Origin: Rhodanobacter soli | Lineage (GTDB): Bacteria > Pseudomonadota > Gammaproteobacteria > Xanthomonadales > Rhodanobacteraceae | Direction of reading: 5' to 3' | DNA: 64,000 nt | NCBI RefSeq assembly: GCF_040548735.1 | Contig: NZ_JBEPSD010000003.1 | Coordinates: 372,001-436,000, forward strand | Shown here: in pieces, positions 54,703-63,147 of the stretch | Numbering within the stretch: the first letter of the stretch is position 1 | How the letters are laid out: each line of letters starts with the position of its first letter | Position numbers and translations under genes: made by a program | Notes under the pieces: model-generated | Databases searched by the model: none | Seen by the model: only the letters and a program-made list of their open reading frames with translations | Told to the model about the DNA's origin: nothing

Positions 54703-55764
54703 ATGCTCGACCGTGCGGACGACCGTCATTCTGCCGACTCTTGCACCGTCAAGCGCTTGGGAAGGGACGACGAGCGGCGCTGGGACACTTTTGTCGAGAG
54801 TGCGCCGCAGGCCACGTTTTTCCATCGGCTGGCCTGGCGCGGGATCCTTGAGCAGGTGCTTGGCCACCGCTGCCACTATTTGTACGCGGAACGGCATGGG
54901 GTCATCACGGGCGTTCTGCCACTCACCGAGATGCGCAGCCGGCTGTTTGGCCACGCGCTGATTTCAACGCCATTTTGCGTGTATGGCGGGGTGGTGGCGG
55001 GCGACCCGGACAGCGAGGCGCAGCTCATCCAGGCCGCGACCGCGCTCGCCGACGAGCTACGCGTCGATTATCTCGAACTGCGCGACCGCGAGTTGCGCCA
55101 CCCCACGTGGCCGGTCAAGGACCTGTACGTCAGCTTCCGCAAAGCGATCTGTCCGGACCACGACAAAAATCTCAAGGCGATCCCGCGCAAGCAGCGCGCC
55201 ATGGTGCGCAAGGGTGTGGGTGCCGGCTTGCAAGCGCGTCATGACGGCAGTATTGGCGAGTTTTACCGGGTGTACGCCGAGAGCGTGCGAAATCTGGGTA
55301 CGCCGGTGTTGTCGCGCAACTATTACGCGAGCCTGCAACAGGCGTTTGGCGAGGATTGCGAGGTTACCGTTGTTACCCACCAGGGGCAGCCGGTGGCTGC
55401 GGTCATGAGCTTCTACTTTCGCGATGAAGTGCATCCGTATTACGGCGGCAGCGTGGCGCGTGGCCGTGATCTCGCGGCCAACGATTTCATGTACTGGGCG
55501 GTGATGCAACGTGCCGTTGAGCGCGGCGCCCGGCTGTTCGACTACGGCCGCAGCAAGCAGGACAGCGGTTCCTATCACTTCAAGAAGCATTGGGGCTTTG
55601 AGCCGCAACTGCTGCCCTATGCCTATTACCTGGTGCGTGCCAGGACGGTTCCCAATATCAGCCCCACGAACAGCAAATACAGTCTGTTCATCGAGGCTTG
55701 GAAGCGGCTGCCGCTGCCGGTGAGTTGTGCGCTGGGCCCATGGCTTGCGCGGGATCTGGGTTAG
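54703..55764 (+). CDS. XrtA-associated FemAB-like aminoacyl transferase
   Basis: A 353-residue protein of the GNAT/FemAB fold family. Two GNAT-like halves are visible: ATFFHRLAWRGILEQVLGHRCHYL near the N-terminus and PVAAVMSFYFRDEVHPYYGG followed by ANDFMYWAVMQRAVERGARLFDYGRS later. FemAB relatives add amino acids to cell-wall precursors; in this system the acceptor is presumed to be a polymer or lipid-linked sugar. I chose ATG 54703 (GGGGGGATG just upstream) over a GTG at 54679 that overlaps the previous gene. Confidence 0.9.
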   Translation: MLDRADDRHSADSCTVKRLGRDDERRWDTFVESAPQATFFHRLAWRGILEQVLGHRCHYLYAERHGVITGVLPLTEMRSRLFGHALISTPFCVYGGVVAGDPDSEAQLIQAATALADELRVDYLELRDRELRHPTWPVKDLYVSFRKAICPDHDKNLKAIPRKQRAMVRKGVGAGLQARHDGSIGEFYRVYAESVRNLGTPVLSRNYYASLQQAFGEDCEVTVVTHQGQPVAAVMSFYFRDEVHPYYGGSVARGRDLAANDFMYWAVMQRAVERGARLFDYGRSKQDSGSYHFKKHWGFEPQLLPYAYYLVRARTVPNISPTNSKYSLFIEAWKRLPLPVSCALGPWLARDLG

Positions 55765-55767
55765 CGC

Positions 55768-57021
55768 ATGCAATCGGTATTGTTCCTCTGCCACCGGCTG
55801 CCCTGGCCGCCCAGCAAGGGCGACAAGATCCGCTCGTACCACGTGTTGCAGCGGCTCGCCGAACGCTACCGCGTGTATCTCGGCACGTTCGTGGACGATC
55901 CGGCTGACTGGCGACACCTTGCGCCGGTCGAGGCCTTGTGCGCCGAGGTGTGTGTCCGGCCTTTGCCGCCTTGGCGCGCGGGCTGGCGCGCGCTTGCCGC
56001 GCTGACGCGGGGCGAAGCGCTTACCGTTGGGGTTTACCGTGACCGCGTGATGCGGCACTGGGTCGAGCGCTTGTTGGCCGACCACAAGCTGGAGCTGGCC
56101 TTGTGCTATTCGTCTGGCGTGGCGCCGTTCGTCATGCGGCACACCCAACTGCGCCGGGTCATGGATTTCGTGGACGTGGACTCCGACAAATGGCACCAGT
56201 ATGCGCAGCAGGCCCGTGGAGGCGTGAAGCGCATGCTGTACCGGCGGGAAGCGCGGCGGCTGGCGGAATTCGAGCGCACGATTGCCGCGCAATTCGACGC
56301 CAGCGTGTTTGTCTCGGAAGCCGAAGCGGCGTTTTTTCGGCACCTGGTGCCGGAATCGGCCGGCCGGGTGCACGGTATCCCCAATGGGGTGGATGCCGGG
56401 TATTGGGATCCACGACGAACGTGTTCCAGTCCCTACCGGCCGGGGGAGCGGGCGGTGGTGTTTGTCGGTGCCATGGATTACCGCGCCAACGTGGATGCGG
56501 TGCACTGGTTCGCGCACGAAGTCTGGCCGCGGATTGCCGCCGGGCGGCAGGACGCCTGCTTTTACATCGTGGGGAGCAGGCCGACAGCCGCGGTCCGCGC
56601 GCTGGGACAGCTCGCGGGTATTACGGTTACCGGGCGGGTAGAGGATGTGCGGCCGTACTTGGCGCATGCCCATGCCGTGGCGGCACCGTTGCGGATCGCG
56701 CGCGGCATTCAGAACAAGGTGCTGGAGGCGCTGGCCATGGAGAAGGTCCTGCTGGCGACGCCTGCGGCCTACGCGGGCGTCGCGGATTTCGCGGGTCGCC
56801 AGGGCTGCGTCGATGCATCGCCCGAGGTCATGGCGACGGAAGCCTTGCGCTGGCTGGATGCGCCGCAAGCCGTGCGGGTGCCGGCGGCTCGCGCCGAGGT
56901 GCTGTCCCGCTATGACTGGGTGCGCAGTCTCGACACGTATGAAAACGTGCTGTGCAATGCGCAGACCGGTACTGCCTCCGTGGATGCCGTGGACACGGCA
57001 GGGTTGGAGGCGTGCCCATGA
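55768..57021 (+). CDS. XrtA-associated glycosyltransferase, group 1
   Basis: A 417-residue GT4-type glycosyltransferase of the exosortase-linked kind. It opens LFLCHRLPWPPSKGDKIRSYH, has the two Rossmann halves joined near 210, and keeps the C-terminal donor-binding pattern (VAAPLRIARGIQNKVLEALAM) typical of group 1 enzymes. It adds one sugar of the repeat unit on the cytoplasmic face. It starts 3 bases after the FemAB gene and overlaps xrtA by ATGA. Confidence 0.9.
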   Translation: MQSVLFLCHRLPWPPSKGDKIRSYHVLQRLAERYRVYLGTFVDDPADWRHLAPVEALCAEVCVRPLPPWRAGWRALAALTRGEALTVGVYRDRVMRHWVERLLADHKLELALCYSSGVAPFVMRHTQLRRVMDFVDVDSDKWHQYAQQARGGVKRMLYRREARRLAEFERTIAAQFDASVFVSEAEAAFFRHLVPESAGRVHGIPNGVDAGYWDPRRTCSSPYRPGERAVVFVGAMDYRANVDAVHWFAHEVWPRIAAGRQDACFYIVGSRPTAAVRALGQLAGITVTGRVEDVRPYLAHAHAVAAPLRIARGIQNKVLEALAMEKVLLATPAAYAGVADFAGRQGCVDASPEVMATEALRWLDAPQAVRVPAARAEVLSRYDWVRSLDTYENVLCNAQTGTASVDAVDTAGLEACP

Positions 57022-58586
57022 ACCGGCCGCTTGCCGCCGTGGCTGGCTTTTCCGCGCGCACTCCCGACTGGGTGCTGGCCGCGGCCGCCTTCGCCGTCGC
57101 CGTCGCCGTGCTGCTGGTCTGCTACTGGCAGACCGTGCAATCGCTGGTGTGGACCTGGGATCACGATGGAACTTACCAGTACGGCTTTCTGATCTTTCCG
57201 TTGAGCCTGTGGACGGTATTCAATCTGCGCCATCAACTCCAGGCGAACCCGCCGGTGCCGAGTGTCTGGGGTCTGGCAGGGGTGACTGCGTTGGTGTTTG
57301 TCTGGTATGCCGGCCGCCTGCTCGACATCAATCTGGCGCAGCATTTCGCATTCGTGGCGCTGTTTCCGGCGCTGGTGCTGGCCTGCTGGGGATGGCGCGC
57401 GCTATGGGTGTTGGCGTTCCCACTCGGCTATCTGGTGGTGTTCGCGGTTCCCTGGGGCAACGCGCTGGTGGGTCCGCTGCAGGACATCACGGCGCATTTT
57501 GCCGTGCGTGCGCTGGAGCTGACCGGCACACCGGTCCTGCTCAACGGCCGGGAGATCATCACGCCCTCCGCGGTATGGATGGTGGCCGATGCATGCAGCG
57601 GCGTGAAGTTCTTCATCGCCTGCACTGCACTCGGCTGCCTGTATGCCTACCTGATGTACCAGCGCTGGTGGAAGCGGGTGGTTTTCGTGGCAATGGCGGC
57701 GGTGGCGCCGGTCGTCGCGAATGGCTTGCGGGTGTATTTCACCGTGCTGATCGGCGAGACCTGGGGGCTGGAATACGCGACCGGCACGGACCACATGATT
57801 TTTGGCTGGCAGTTCTTCGGCTCGGTGCTGGTACTGCTGCTGCTGGCCGGCTGGTTTTTCCGCGACCCACTCGTGGCGCCGGAGCATCCCACCGCACGTG
57901 GCGGCATGCCCGCCAGGGCGCGCACCGTGGTTTGGCTGGCGGCGGTGGCGCTGTTGATCGCGGGCCCGGCCTTGGCCGCCGGACTCGCGGCATCGGCACC
58001 ACCGGAAACCATGCGCTTGACCGCACCAGCGATCGCGGGCTGGAGCGGCCCGCAAGCCGCCACGGACGGCTGGCGGCCGACCTTCAAGGGGGCGGCAGGG
58101 CAGGTACGCGCGTCCTATCACTCGGACGCCAATGGTGATGTGGTCGAGTTGTTTCATGCCATCTATACCGGCAAGCCACGCCGCGGACATACCCTGATCA
58201 CCTACGGCAACGATCTCTACGATTCGGCGCATGCGCAAATCCTGAGCCGTGCCAGCCGGCAGGTGGAGCTCGCCAACGGGTGGAGCACGACTGCCGGGGA
58301 GCTGCGGCTGGCCGGTGCGACGGGCTCGCGGTTGGTGTGGTACTGGTATTGCGTGGAGCGCCGCTGCACCCGCTCGCCAGTGTTGGCCAAGTTGCTGCAG
58401 GCGTGGGGTGTACTGCGCGGGCAGGTGCCGCGATCTTCGGTGTGGGCATTGTCGTCGTCGGTTGTCAGCGACGATGCCGATCGGGTGCGGACGAAGTTGC
58501 ACGCCTTTGCGCAGGCGCTGCCCGCGCCCGGCGCGCCGGATATGCAGGCGCAGCGGCCATCCGGTCTTGCGGGGAGCCAGCCATGA
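57018..58586 (+). CDS. xrtA: Exosortase A fused to an EpsI-like domain
   Basis: A 522-residue inner-membrane protein. About eight helices to residue 300 form the exosortase; the transpeptidase-like triad is C193 (DACSGVKF), R238 (NGLRVYF) and H259 (TGTDHMIFGW). Exosortases cut PEP-CTERM proteins and pass them to the cell surface. After a ninth helix (about 310-325) comes a periplasmic EpsI-type domain (about 340-500; GWSGPQ, VELFHAIY, YWYCVERRCTRSPVLAKL). The fusion of XrtA and EpsI is a known form. ATGA overlaps at both ends. No PEP-CTERM substrate is encoded in the window. Confidence 0.95.
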   Translation: MNRPLAAVAGFSARTPDWVLAAAAFAVAVAVLLVCYWQTVQSLVWTWDHDGTYQYGFLIFPLSLWTVFNLRHQLQANPPVPSVWGLAGVTALVFVWYAGRLLDINLAQHFAFVALFPALVLACWGWRALWVLAFPLGYLVVFAVPWGNALVGPLQDITAHFAVRALELTGTPVLLNGREIITPSAVWMVADACSGVKFFIACTALGCLYAYLMYQRWWKRVVFVAMAAVAPVVANGLRVYFTVLIGETWGLEYATGTDHMIFGWQFFGSVLVLLLLAGWFFRDPLVAPEHPTARGGMPARARTVVWLAAVALLIAGPALAAGLAASAPPETMRLTAPAIAGWSGPQAATDGWRPTFKGAAGQVRASYHSDANGDVVELFHAIYTGKPRRGHTLITYGNDLYDSAHAQILSRASRQVELANGWSTTAGELRLAGATGSRLVWYWYCVERRCTRSPVLAKLLQAWGVLRGQVPRSSVWALSSSVVSDDADRVRTKLHAFAQALPAPGAPDMQAQRPSGLAGSQP

Positions 58587-59779
58587 ACGAGCGGCCGCTG
58601 ATCGTGCATGTGCTCTACCGGCTGGACACCGGTGGCATGGAGCGCGTCGTGGTGTCGCTGATCAACGCGACGCATGATCGTTACCGCCACGCGGTGATTG
58701 CGCTGACGGGCTTCGGAGCATTGCGGCACGAAATCGAGAACGCGGTCATCGCATGCGTGTCGCTTGAAAAGAAGCCGGGCAAGGACTGGCCCTGCTATTT
58801 TCGATTCTGGCGCGCGCTGCGCGCGCTGAAGCCCGACCTGGTGCAGACCTACAACATCGGGGCGCTGGATCTGGCGCCGGTGGTGAAATTGGCCGGCGTA
58901 CACCGACTGGTCCACGCCGAACACGGACGCGACGCTGCCGATCCGGGTGGAGACAATCCCAGATACCACCGGTTGCGGCGCTGGATGGCGCCGCTGGTTG
59001 GGCGATATGTCGTGGTGTCACCGGACTTGCGAATCTGGCTCACGGAGCGTGTGCGCATTCGATCGTCCAAGGTGACGCATATCGCGAACGGAATCGACGC
59101 GGCGCCGTTCGATGTACCGCGTATTCGCTCCGGGCCGCGCAGGCAGCTTGGCGATTTTGCGCCGCCGGGCACCGTGCTGGTTGGCAATGTGGCACGCCTT
59201 GACAAGGTCAAGAATCACGCCGGTTTGCTCCTCGCGTTCAAGCTTTTGTGTGAAGAAGACGGGCGCAAAAATGCCGCATGCCGCTTGATCATCGCCGGTG
59301 ACGGGCCGCAACGCGGGGAATTGGAGCAGCGGATTGTCCAGCTTGGCCTGACGGAAACGGTGCGGCTGCTCGGCAACCGCGGTGATGTGGCGCAACTGCT
59401 GGCGGAGTGTGACGTGTTTGCCTTGTCTTCGGTTGCCGAAGGCATGCCGATCACCTTGCTGGAAGCCATGGCCGCCGGGCTGCCCGTGGTCGCAACCGAC
59501 GTCGGGGGCGTAGCCTCGATGGTCGAGGCCGGGGTGACCGGTACGCTGGTGCCGGCCGGCGATCCGCACGCCCTTGCGGCGGCTCTGCGCGCCTATGTCG
59601 CAGACGAAGAACTGCGGTGTCGGCATGGCGACGCCGGGCGTGCGCGCGTCGCTGCGCATTTCAGTTTGCGCGCAATGGTGTCCGCGTATGTCGCACTGTA
59701 CGACGAACTGTTGGGCCGGCAGGCGGACGCCGTACAGCCACGCGTGATGTCCGGCTTGACCGGGCACAAGGAGAATTGA
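58583..59779 (+). CDS. XrtA-associated glycosyltransferase, group 2
   Basis: A 398-residue GT4-type glycosyltransferase opening with VHVLYRLDTGGMERVVVSLI, the pattern of the second exosortase-linked glycosyltransferase. The C-terminal donor site shows VFALSSVAEGMPITLLEAMAAG and VATDVGGV (EX7E motif glutamates in SSVAEG and LLEAM). It acts in repeat-unit assembly. The start overlaps the xrtA stop by 4 bp. Confidence 0.92.
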   Translation: MNERPLIVHVLYRLDTGGMERVVVSLINATHDRYRHAVIALTGFGALRHEIENAVIACVSLEKKPGKDWPCYFRFWRALRALKPDLVQTYNIGALDLAPVVKLAGVHRLVHAEHGRDAADPGGDNPRYHRLRRWMAPLVGRYVVVSPDLRIWLTERVRIRSSKVTHIANGIDAAPFDVPRIRSGPRRQLGDFAPPGTVLVGNVARLDKVKNHAGLLLAFKLLCEEDGRKNAACRLIIAGDGPQRGELEQRIVQLGLTETVRLLGNRGDVAQLLAECDVFALSSVAEGMPITLLEAMAAGLPVVATDVGGVASMVEAGVTGTLVPAGDPHALAAALRAYVADEELRCRHGDAGRARVAAHFSLRAMVSAYVALYDELLGRQADAVQPRVMSGLTGHKEN

Positions 59780-59780
59780 C

Positions 59781-61730
59781 GTGTGTGGTCTGACCGGAAT
59801 CGTCTCGTCGAAGCATGCCAGTGTGGATGAAAGAATCCTGCTGGCCATGCGGGATGCGCAACGGCACCGCGGACCGGATGCGGCCGGGCTGTATCTCGGC
59901 CAGGGCGTGGGTCTGGGGCATCGTCGCCTGTCCATCATCGACCTGGACAATGGGCGGCAGCCGATGGTGGATGAAGCGGCTGGTCTCGCACTGGTCTACA
60001 ACGGCGAGCTGTACAACTTCCCATCGCTCAAAGCCGAACTGGAGGCGCGGGGCGTGGTGTTTCGCAGCCGCTGCGACACGGAAGTCCTGCTGCGTGCCTG
60101 GCAACAGTGGGGTGAAGCCTGCCTCACGCGCCTCGTTGGCATGTTTGCGTTCGCGGTGTGGGACATGCGTACGCAGCGCCTCTATCTGGCCCGCGATCAC
60201 CTTGGCATCAAGCCGCTGCATTACGGCTTCACCAGTTCCGGCGATCTGGTGTTCGCTTCCGAACTCAAGGGACTGCTGGCACATCCCGGCGTGGAACGCC
60301 GGCTCGATCCGCAGGCGTTGGAGGACTATCTCGCACTCGGCTACGTGCCAGACCCGAAAAGCATCTATCGCGGAATTTTCAAACTGTCGCCCGGTCATTG
60401 GTTGAGCTGGCACGCCGGCGAGCCGGAACCGGTTCCCCGGCAATACTGGGACGTGCCGTTCAATCTTGCGGCCGACATGACTGCGGACGAGGGCGCAGTG
60501 CAGCTCCGCAGCTTGCTGGACAGAGTCGTGGCAGGCCAGATGATCGCGGACGTTCCGCTCGGCGCGTTTCTTTCCGGCGGCGTGGATTCCAGCGCCGTGG
60601 TGGCCAGCATGAGCCGGGCGTCGCACCAACCGGTGCGCACCTGTTCCATCGGTTTCGACCATGGCGGTTTCGACGAAACCGCCTATGCGCGGCGCGTGGC
60701 CCGGCATCTGCATACGCAGCATTTCGAGCAACGGGTCGGCGCCGATGATTACGCACTCCTCGACACGCTGGCGGCGGTTTACGACGAACCGTTTTCCGAC
60801 AGTTCGGCGCTGCCGACGTACCGCGTGTGCGAGTTGGCGCGCACCCAGGTGACCGTGGCGCTGTCCGGCGACGGCGGCGACGAGAATTTCGCCGGCTACC
60901 GGCGCTATCGCCTGCATGCGTGGGAAAGTGGGCTGCGCGCGCGCCTGCCGCTGGCGTTGAGAAAGCCGGTGTTTGGTTTATTGGGCAGCATCTATCCCAA
61001 GGCTGACTGGGCACCGCGCCCGCTGCGCGCCAGGACCACACTGCAAGCCCTCGCCCGCGACGATGTGGAAGCCTATTTCCACACCGTCAGCACCACCTCG
61101 GCGGCGCTGCGCCAGCAGCTGTACAGCGCGAGCTTCAAGCGCGAACTTCAGGGTTACAGCGCGCTTGCCGTGTTCCGCGCCCACGCAAAACGCGCGCCCA
61201 CCGATCATCCGCTGCTGCTGGCCCAGTACCTGGACCTCAAGACCTGGCTTCCCGGCGACATCCTGACCAAGGTGGACCGCGCCAGCATGGCGCACAGCCT
61301 GGAGGTCCGCGTACCTCTGCTCGATCACCGTCTGGTCGAGTGGGCGTCCTCGTTGCCGCCCGGGCTGAAGCTGAGAGGAAGTACCAGCAAATACATCCTC
61401 AAGAAAACGCTCGAAGCGGATTTGCCGCACGACGTGCTGTACCGGACCAAGATGGGTTTCAGTGTGCCGCTGGCGGCATGGTTGCGTGGCCCACTCGCAC
61501 GGCGCTCTCGGGACGCCTTGCTTGCCGGAGCCATTGCTGAATGCGGGTATTTCGAGCCGGCCGTGCTCGATCGGCTGGTGCGCCAACATGCGGCTGGCCG
61601 GCACGATCACAGCGCGACGCTGTGGAGCCTGCTGATGCTGGACGCCTTTCTGCGCCACATGCAGCAGCCCGCTGCCGCGGCCCCCGCCGGGCCCGCGCGC
61701 AGGGTCGTGGCCGCTGGGGCACAGCCATGA
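59781..61730 (+). CDS. XrtA-associated asparagine synthase-like amidotransferase
   Basis: A 649-residue protein like asparagine synthase B. The GTG start is immediately followed by Cys2, the Ntn-type glutaminase nucleophile (MCGLTGI), with AAGGAG upstream, which fixes the start. The glutaminase domain covers about 1-210 (RGPDAAGLYL, YNGELYNF), the synthetase domain about 220-600 with the PP-loop SGGVDSS (265-271) and VALSGDGGDENFAGY. It probably amidates a sugar acid or amino acid of the polymer. One base separates it from the glycosyltransferase. Confidence 0.93.
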   Translation: MCGLTGIVSSKHASVDERILLAMRDAQRHRGPDAAGLYLGQGVGLGHRRLSIIDLDNGRQPMVDEAAGLALVYNGELYNFPSLKAELEARGVVFRSRCDTEVLLRAWQQWGEACLTRLVGMFAFAVWDMRTQRLYLARDHLGIKPLHYGFTSSGDLVFASELKGLLAHPGVERRLDPQALEDYLALGYVPDPKSIYRGIFKLSPGHWLSWHAGEPEPVPRQYWDVPFNLAADMTADEGAVQLRSLLDRVVAGQMIADVPLGAFLSGGVDSSAVVASMSRASHQPVRTCSIGFDHGGFDETAYARRVARHLHTQHFEQRVGADDYALLDTLAAVYDEPFSDSSALPTYRVCELARTQVTVALSGDGGDENFAGYRRYRLHAWESGLRARLPLALRKPVFGLLGSIYPKADWAPRPLRARTTLQALARDDVEAYFHTVSTTSAALRQQLYSASFKRELQGYSALAVFRAHAKRAPTDHPLLLAQYLDLKTWLPGDILTKVDRASMAHSLEVRVPLLDHRLVEWASSLPPGLKLRGSTSKYILKKTLEADLPHDVLYRTKMGFSVPLAAWLRGPLARRSRDALLAGAIAECGYFEPAVLDRLVRQHAAGRHDHSATLWSLLMLDAFLRHMQQPAAAAPAGPARRVVAAGAQP

Positions 61731-61831
61731 GTCGCTGCATTCTGGTGTTCGGAATGCCGCGCTCCGGCACTGCCTGGATCGGCAAACTGTTCGACAGCCA
61801 TCCGGGCGCGCTGTCGAAGGCCATGCCATGA
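61727..61831 (+). pseudogene. Sulfotransferase remnant (N-terminal 34 codons)
   Basis: The frame begins MSRCILVFGMPRSGTAWIGK and runs on for 14 more codons. This is the start of a PAPS-dependent sulfotransferase: the strand plus 5'-phosphosulfate loop PRSGTAW (11-17) and IGKLFDSHP. A full enzyme has about 250-300 residues; here TGA stops at 61831 and the rest of the domain is missing. The ATG overlaps the amidotransferase stop and its TGA overlaps the next ATG, so it still behaves as a link in the coupled chain. Loss by an internal deletion is the likely history. Activity is not expected. Confidence 0.8.
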
Positions 61832-63147
61832 AGACGGCATCGGTCAATGGTGTCGCCGACGGTGTCATGCCGTCGGCAGAGGAAAAATTCGACGCGGCGC
61901 GGCGAAGCGCCGGAAGCAGAGCTGAAGCGGGTGGCGAACGCAGGATCCGCCTGCTGGTATTCACCAGCCTGTATCCGAATGCCGTCCAACCGCGCCACGG
62001 CGTATTTGTCGAGGAGCGGCTGCGCCACCTCGTGGATTCCGGCCGGATTACCGCGACTGTTGTAGCGCCGGTGCCATGGTTTCCGTTTCGGCATCAGCGC
62101 TTCGGGGCCTACTCGGCATTTGCCAGGGTGCCTGCGCATGAGCAGCGCCATGGCATCCAGATCAGCCATCCCCGCTATCCGGTCATTCCGAAACTGGGCA
62201 TGAACATCGCGCCATGGCTGATGTATCGCGCGCTTCTGCCGGTCCTCCGGGAACTGCAAGCCAGCGGGACCGACTTCGATCTCATCGATGCCCACTACTT
62301 CTACCCGGATGGCGTGGCTGCAGTACGGCTTGGTGCGGCCCTGGGCAAACCGGTGGTGATCACCGCGCGCGGTACCGACGTGACGTGGATCCCGCACTAT
62401 CGTCGACCCAGGGCGCAAATCCAGTGGGCGGCAGGGCGCGCCGCTGCCATCGTGGCTGTATCGCAAGCGCTCAAGGACCAAGTCACCGCCTTGGGTGTGG
62501 ATCCCGGGAAGATTACGGTTCTGCGTAATGGCGTTGATCTCGATCGTTTCGAGCCACGGGACCGCGCGGTGATCCGCGCCAAGTTGAGCCTCACGGGTCC
62601 GGTGTGGTTGACGGTGGGCCATCTGGTCGCACTCAAGGGCGTGCACATCGTCATCGCGGCGCTGGCGCGCGTGCCGGATACGACGCTGTTGATCGTCGGC
62701 GAGGGGCCGGAACAGCGCAAGCTGCGCGGCCTGGTGGAACAACTTGGTCTCCACGCGCGCGTGCGGCTGCTTGGCGCCATCTCCCACGCGGACCTGTGTG
62801 ACTACTACAACGCGGCAGACGTGCTGGTGCAGGCATCGAGCCGTGAAGGCATGCCCAACGTCGTGCTGGAATCCCTGGCCTGTGGTACGCCGGTGGTGGC
62901 CACGCCGTTTGCCGGAGTCAGCGAATTGCTGGATACGCCCGAAGCGGGGGAGATCGCCGCACAGCGGAGTGACGAAGCCATTGCCGCGGCATGGCTGCAG
63001 TTGCGGGACCGGGCGCCGACACGTGCCGCCACCCGCGGCGTGGCGGAGCGGCTGGGGTGGCAGCCGGTCGTGGAAGCGCAGCACGCACTTTATGCGCAGG
63101 TGTCGTTGGCCGCTGCAGGTGGCGCGACACCCGGGGCAGAGCCATGA
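61828..63147 (+). CDS. Glycosyltransferase family 4 with unusual N-terminal extension
   Basis: A 439-residue GT4-type glycosyltransferase. The fold begins near residue 41 (IRLLVFTSLYPNAVQPRHGVFVE); HYFYPDGVAA, VSQALKDQV and the C-terminal ASSREGMPNVVLESLACGTPVVATPFAGV are family signatures. The first 40 residues are polar and low-complexity, unlike a normal member, and the DNA there holds an 8-bp inverted repeat. The start at 61828 is the ATGA overlap with the sulfotransferase remnant; ATG 61867 is a later possibility. Repeat-unit assembly is the expected role. Confidence 0.88.
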   Translation: MKTASVNGVADGVMPSAEEKFDAARRSAGSRAEAGGERRIRLLVFTSLYPNAVQPRHGVFVEERLRHLVDSGRITATVVAPVPWFPFRHQRFGAYSAFARVPAHEQRHGIQISHPRYPVIPKLGMNIAPWLMYRALLPVLRELQASGTDFDLIDAHYFYPDGVAAVRLGAALGKPVVITARGTDVTWIPHYRRPRAQIQWAAGRAAAIVAVSQALKDQVTALGVDPGKITVLRNGVDLDRFEPRDRAVIRAKLSLTGPVWLTVGHLVALKGVHIVIAALARVPDTTLLIVGEGPEQRKLRGLVEQLGLHARVRLLGAISHADLCDYYNAADVLVQASSREGMPNVVLESLACGTPVVATPFAGVSELLDTPEAGEIAAQRSDEAIAAAWLQLRDRAPTRAATRGVAERLGWQPVVEAQHALYAQVSLAAAGGATPGAEP

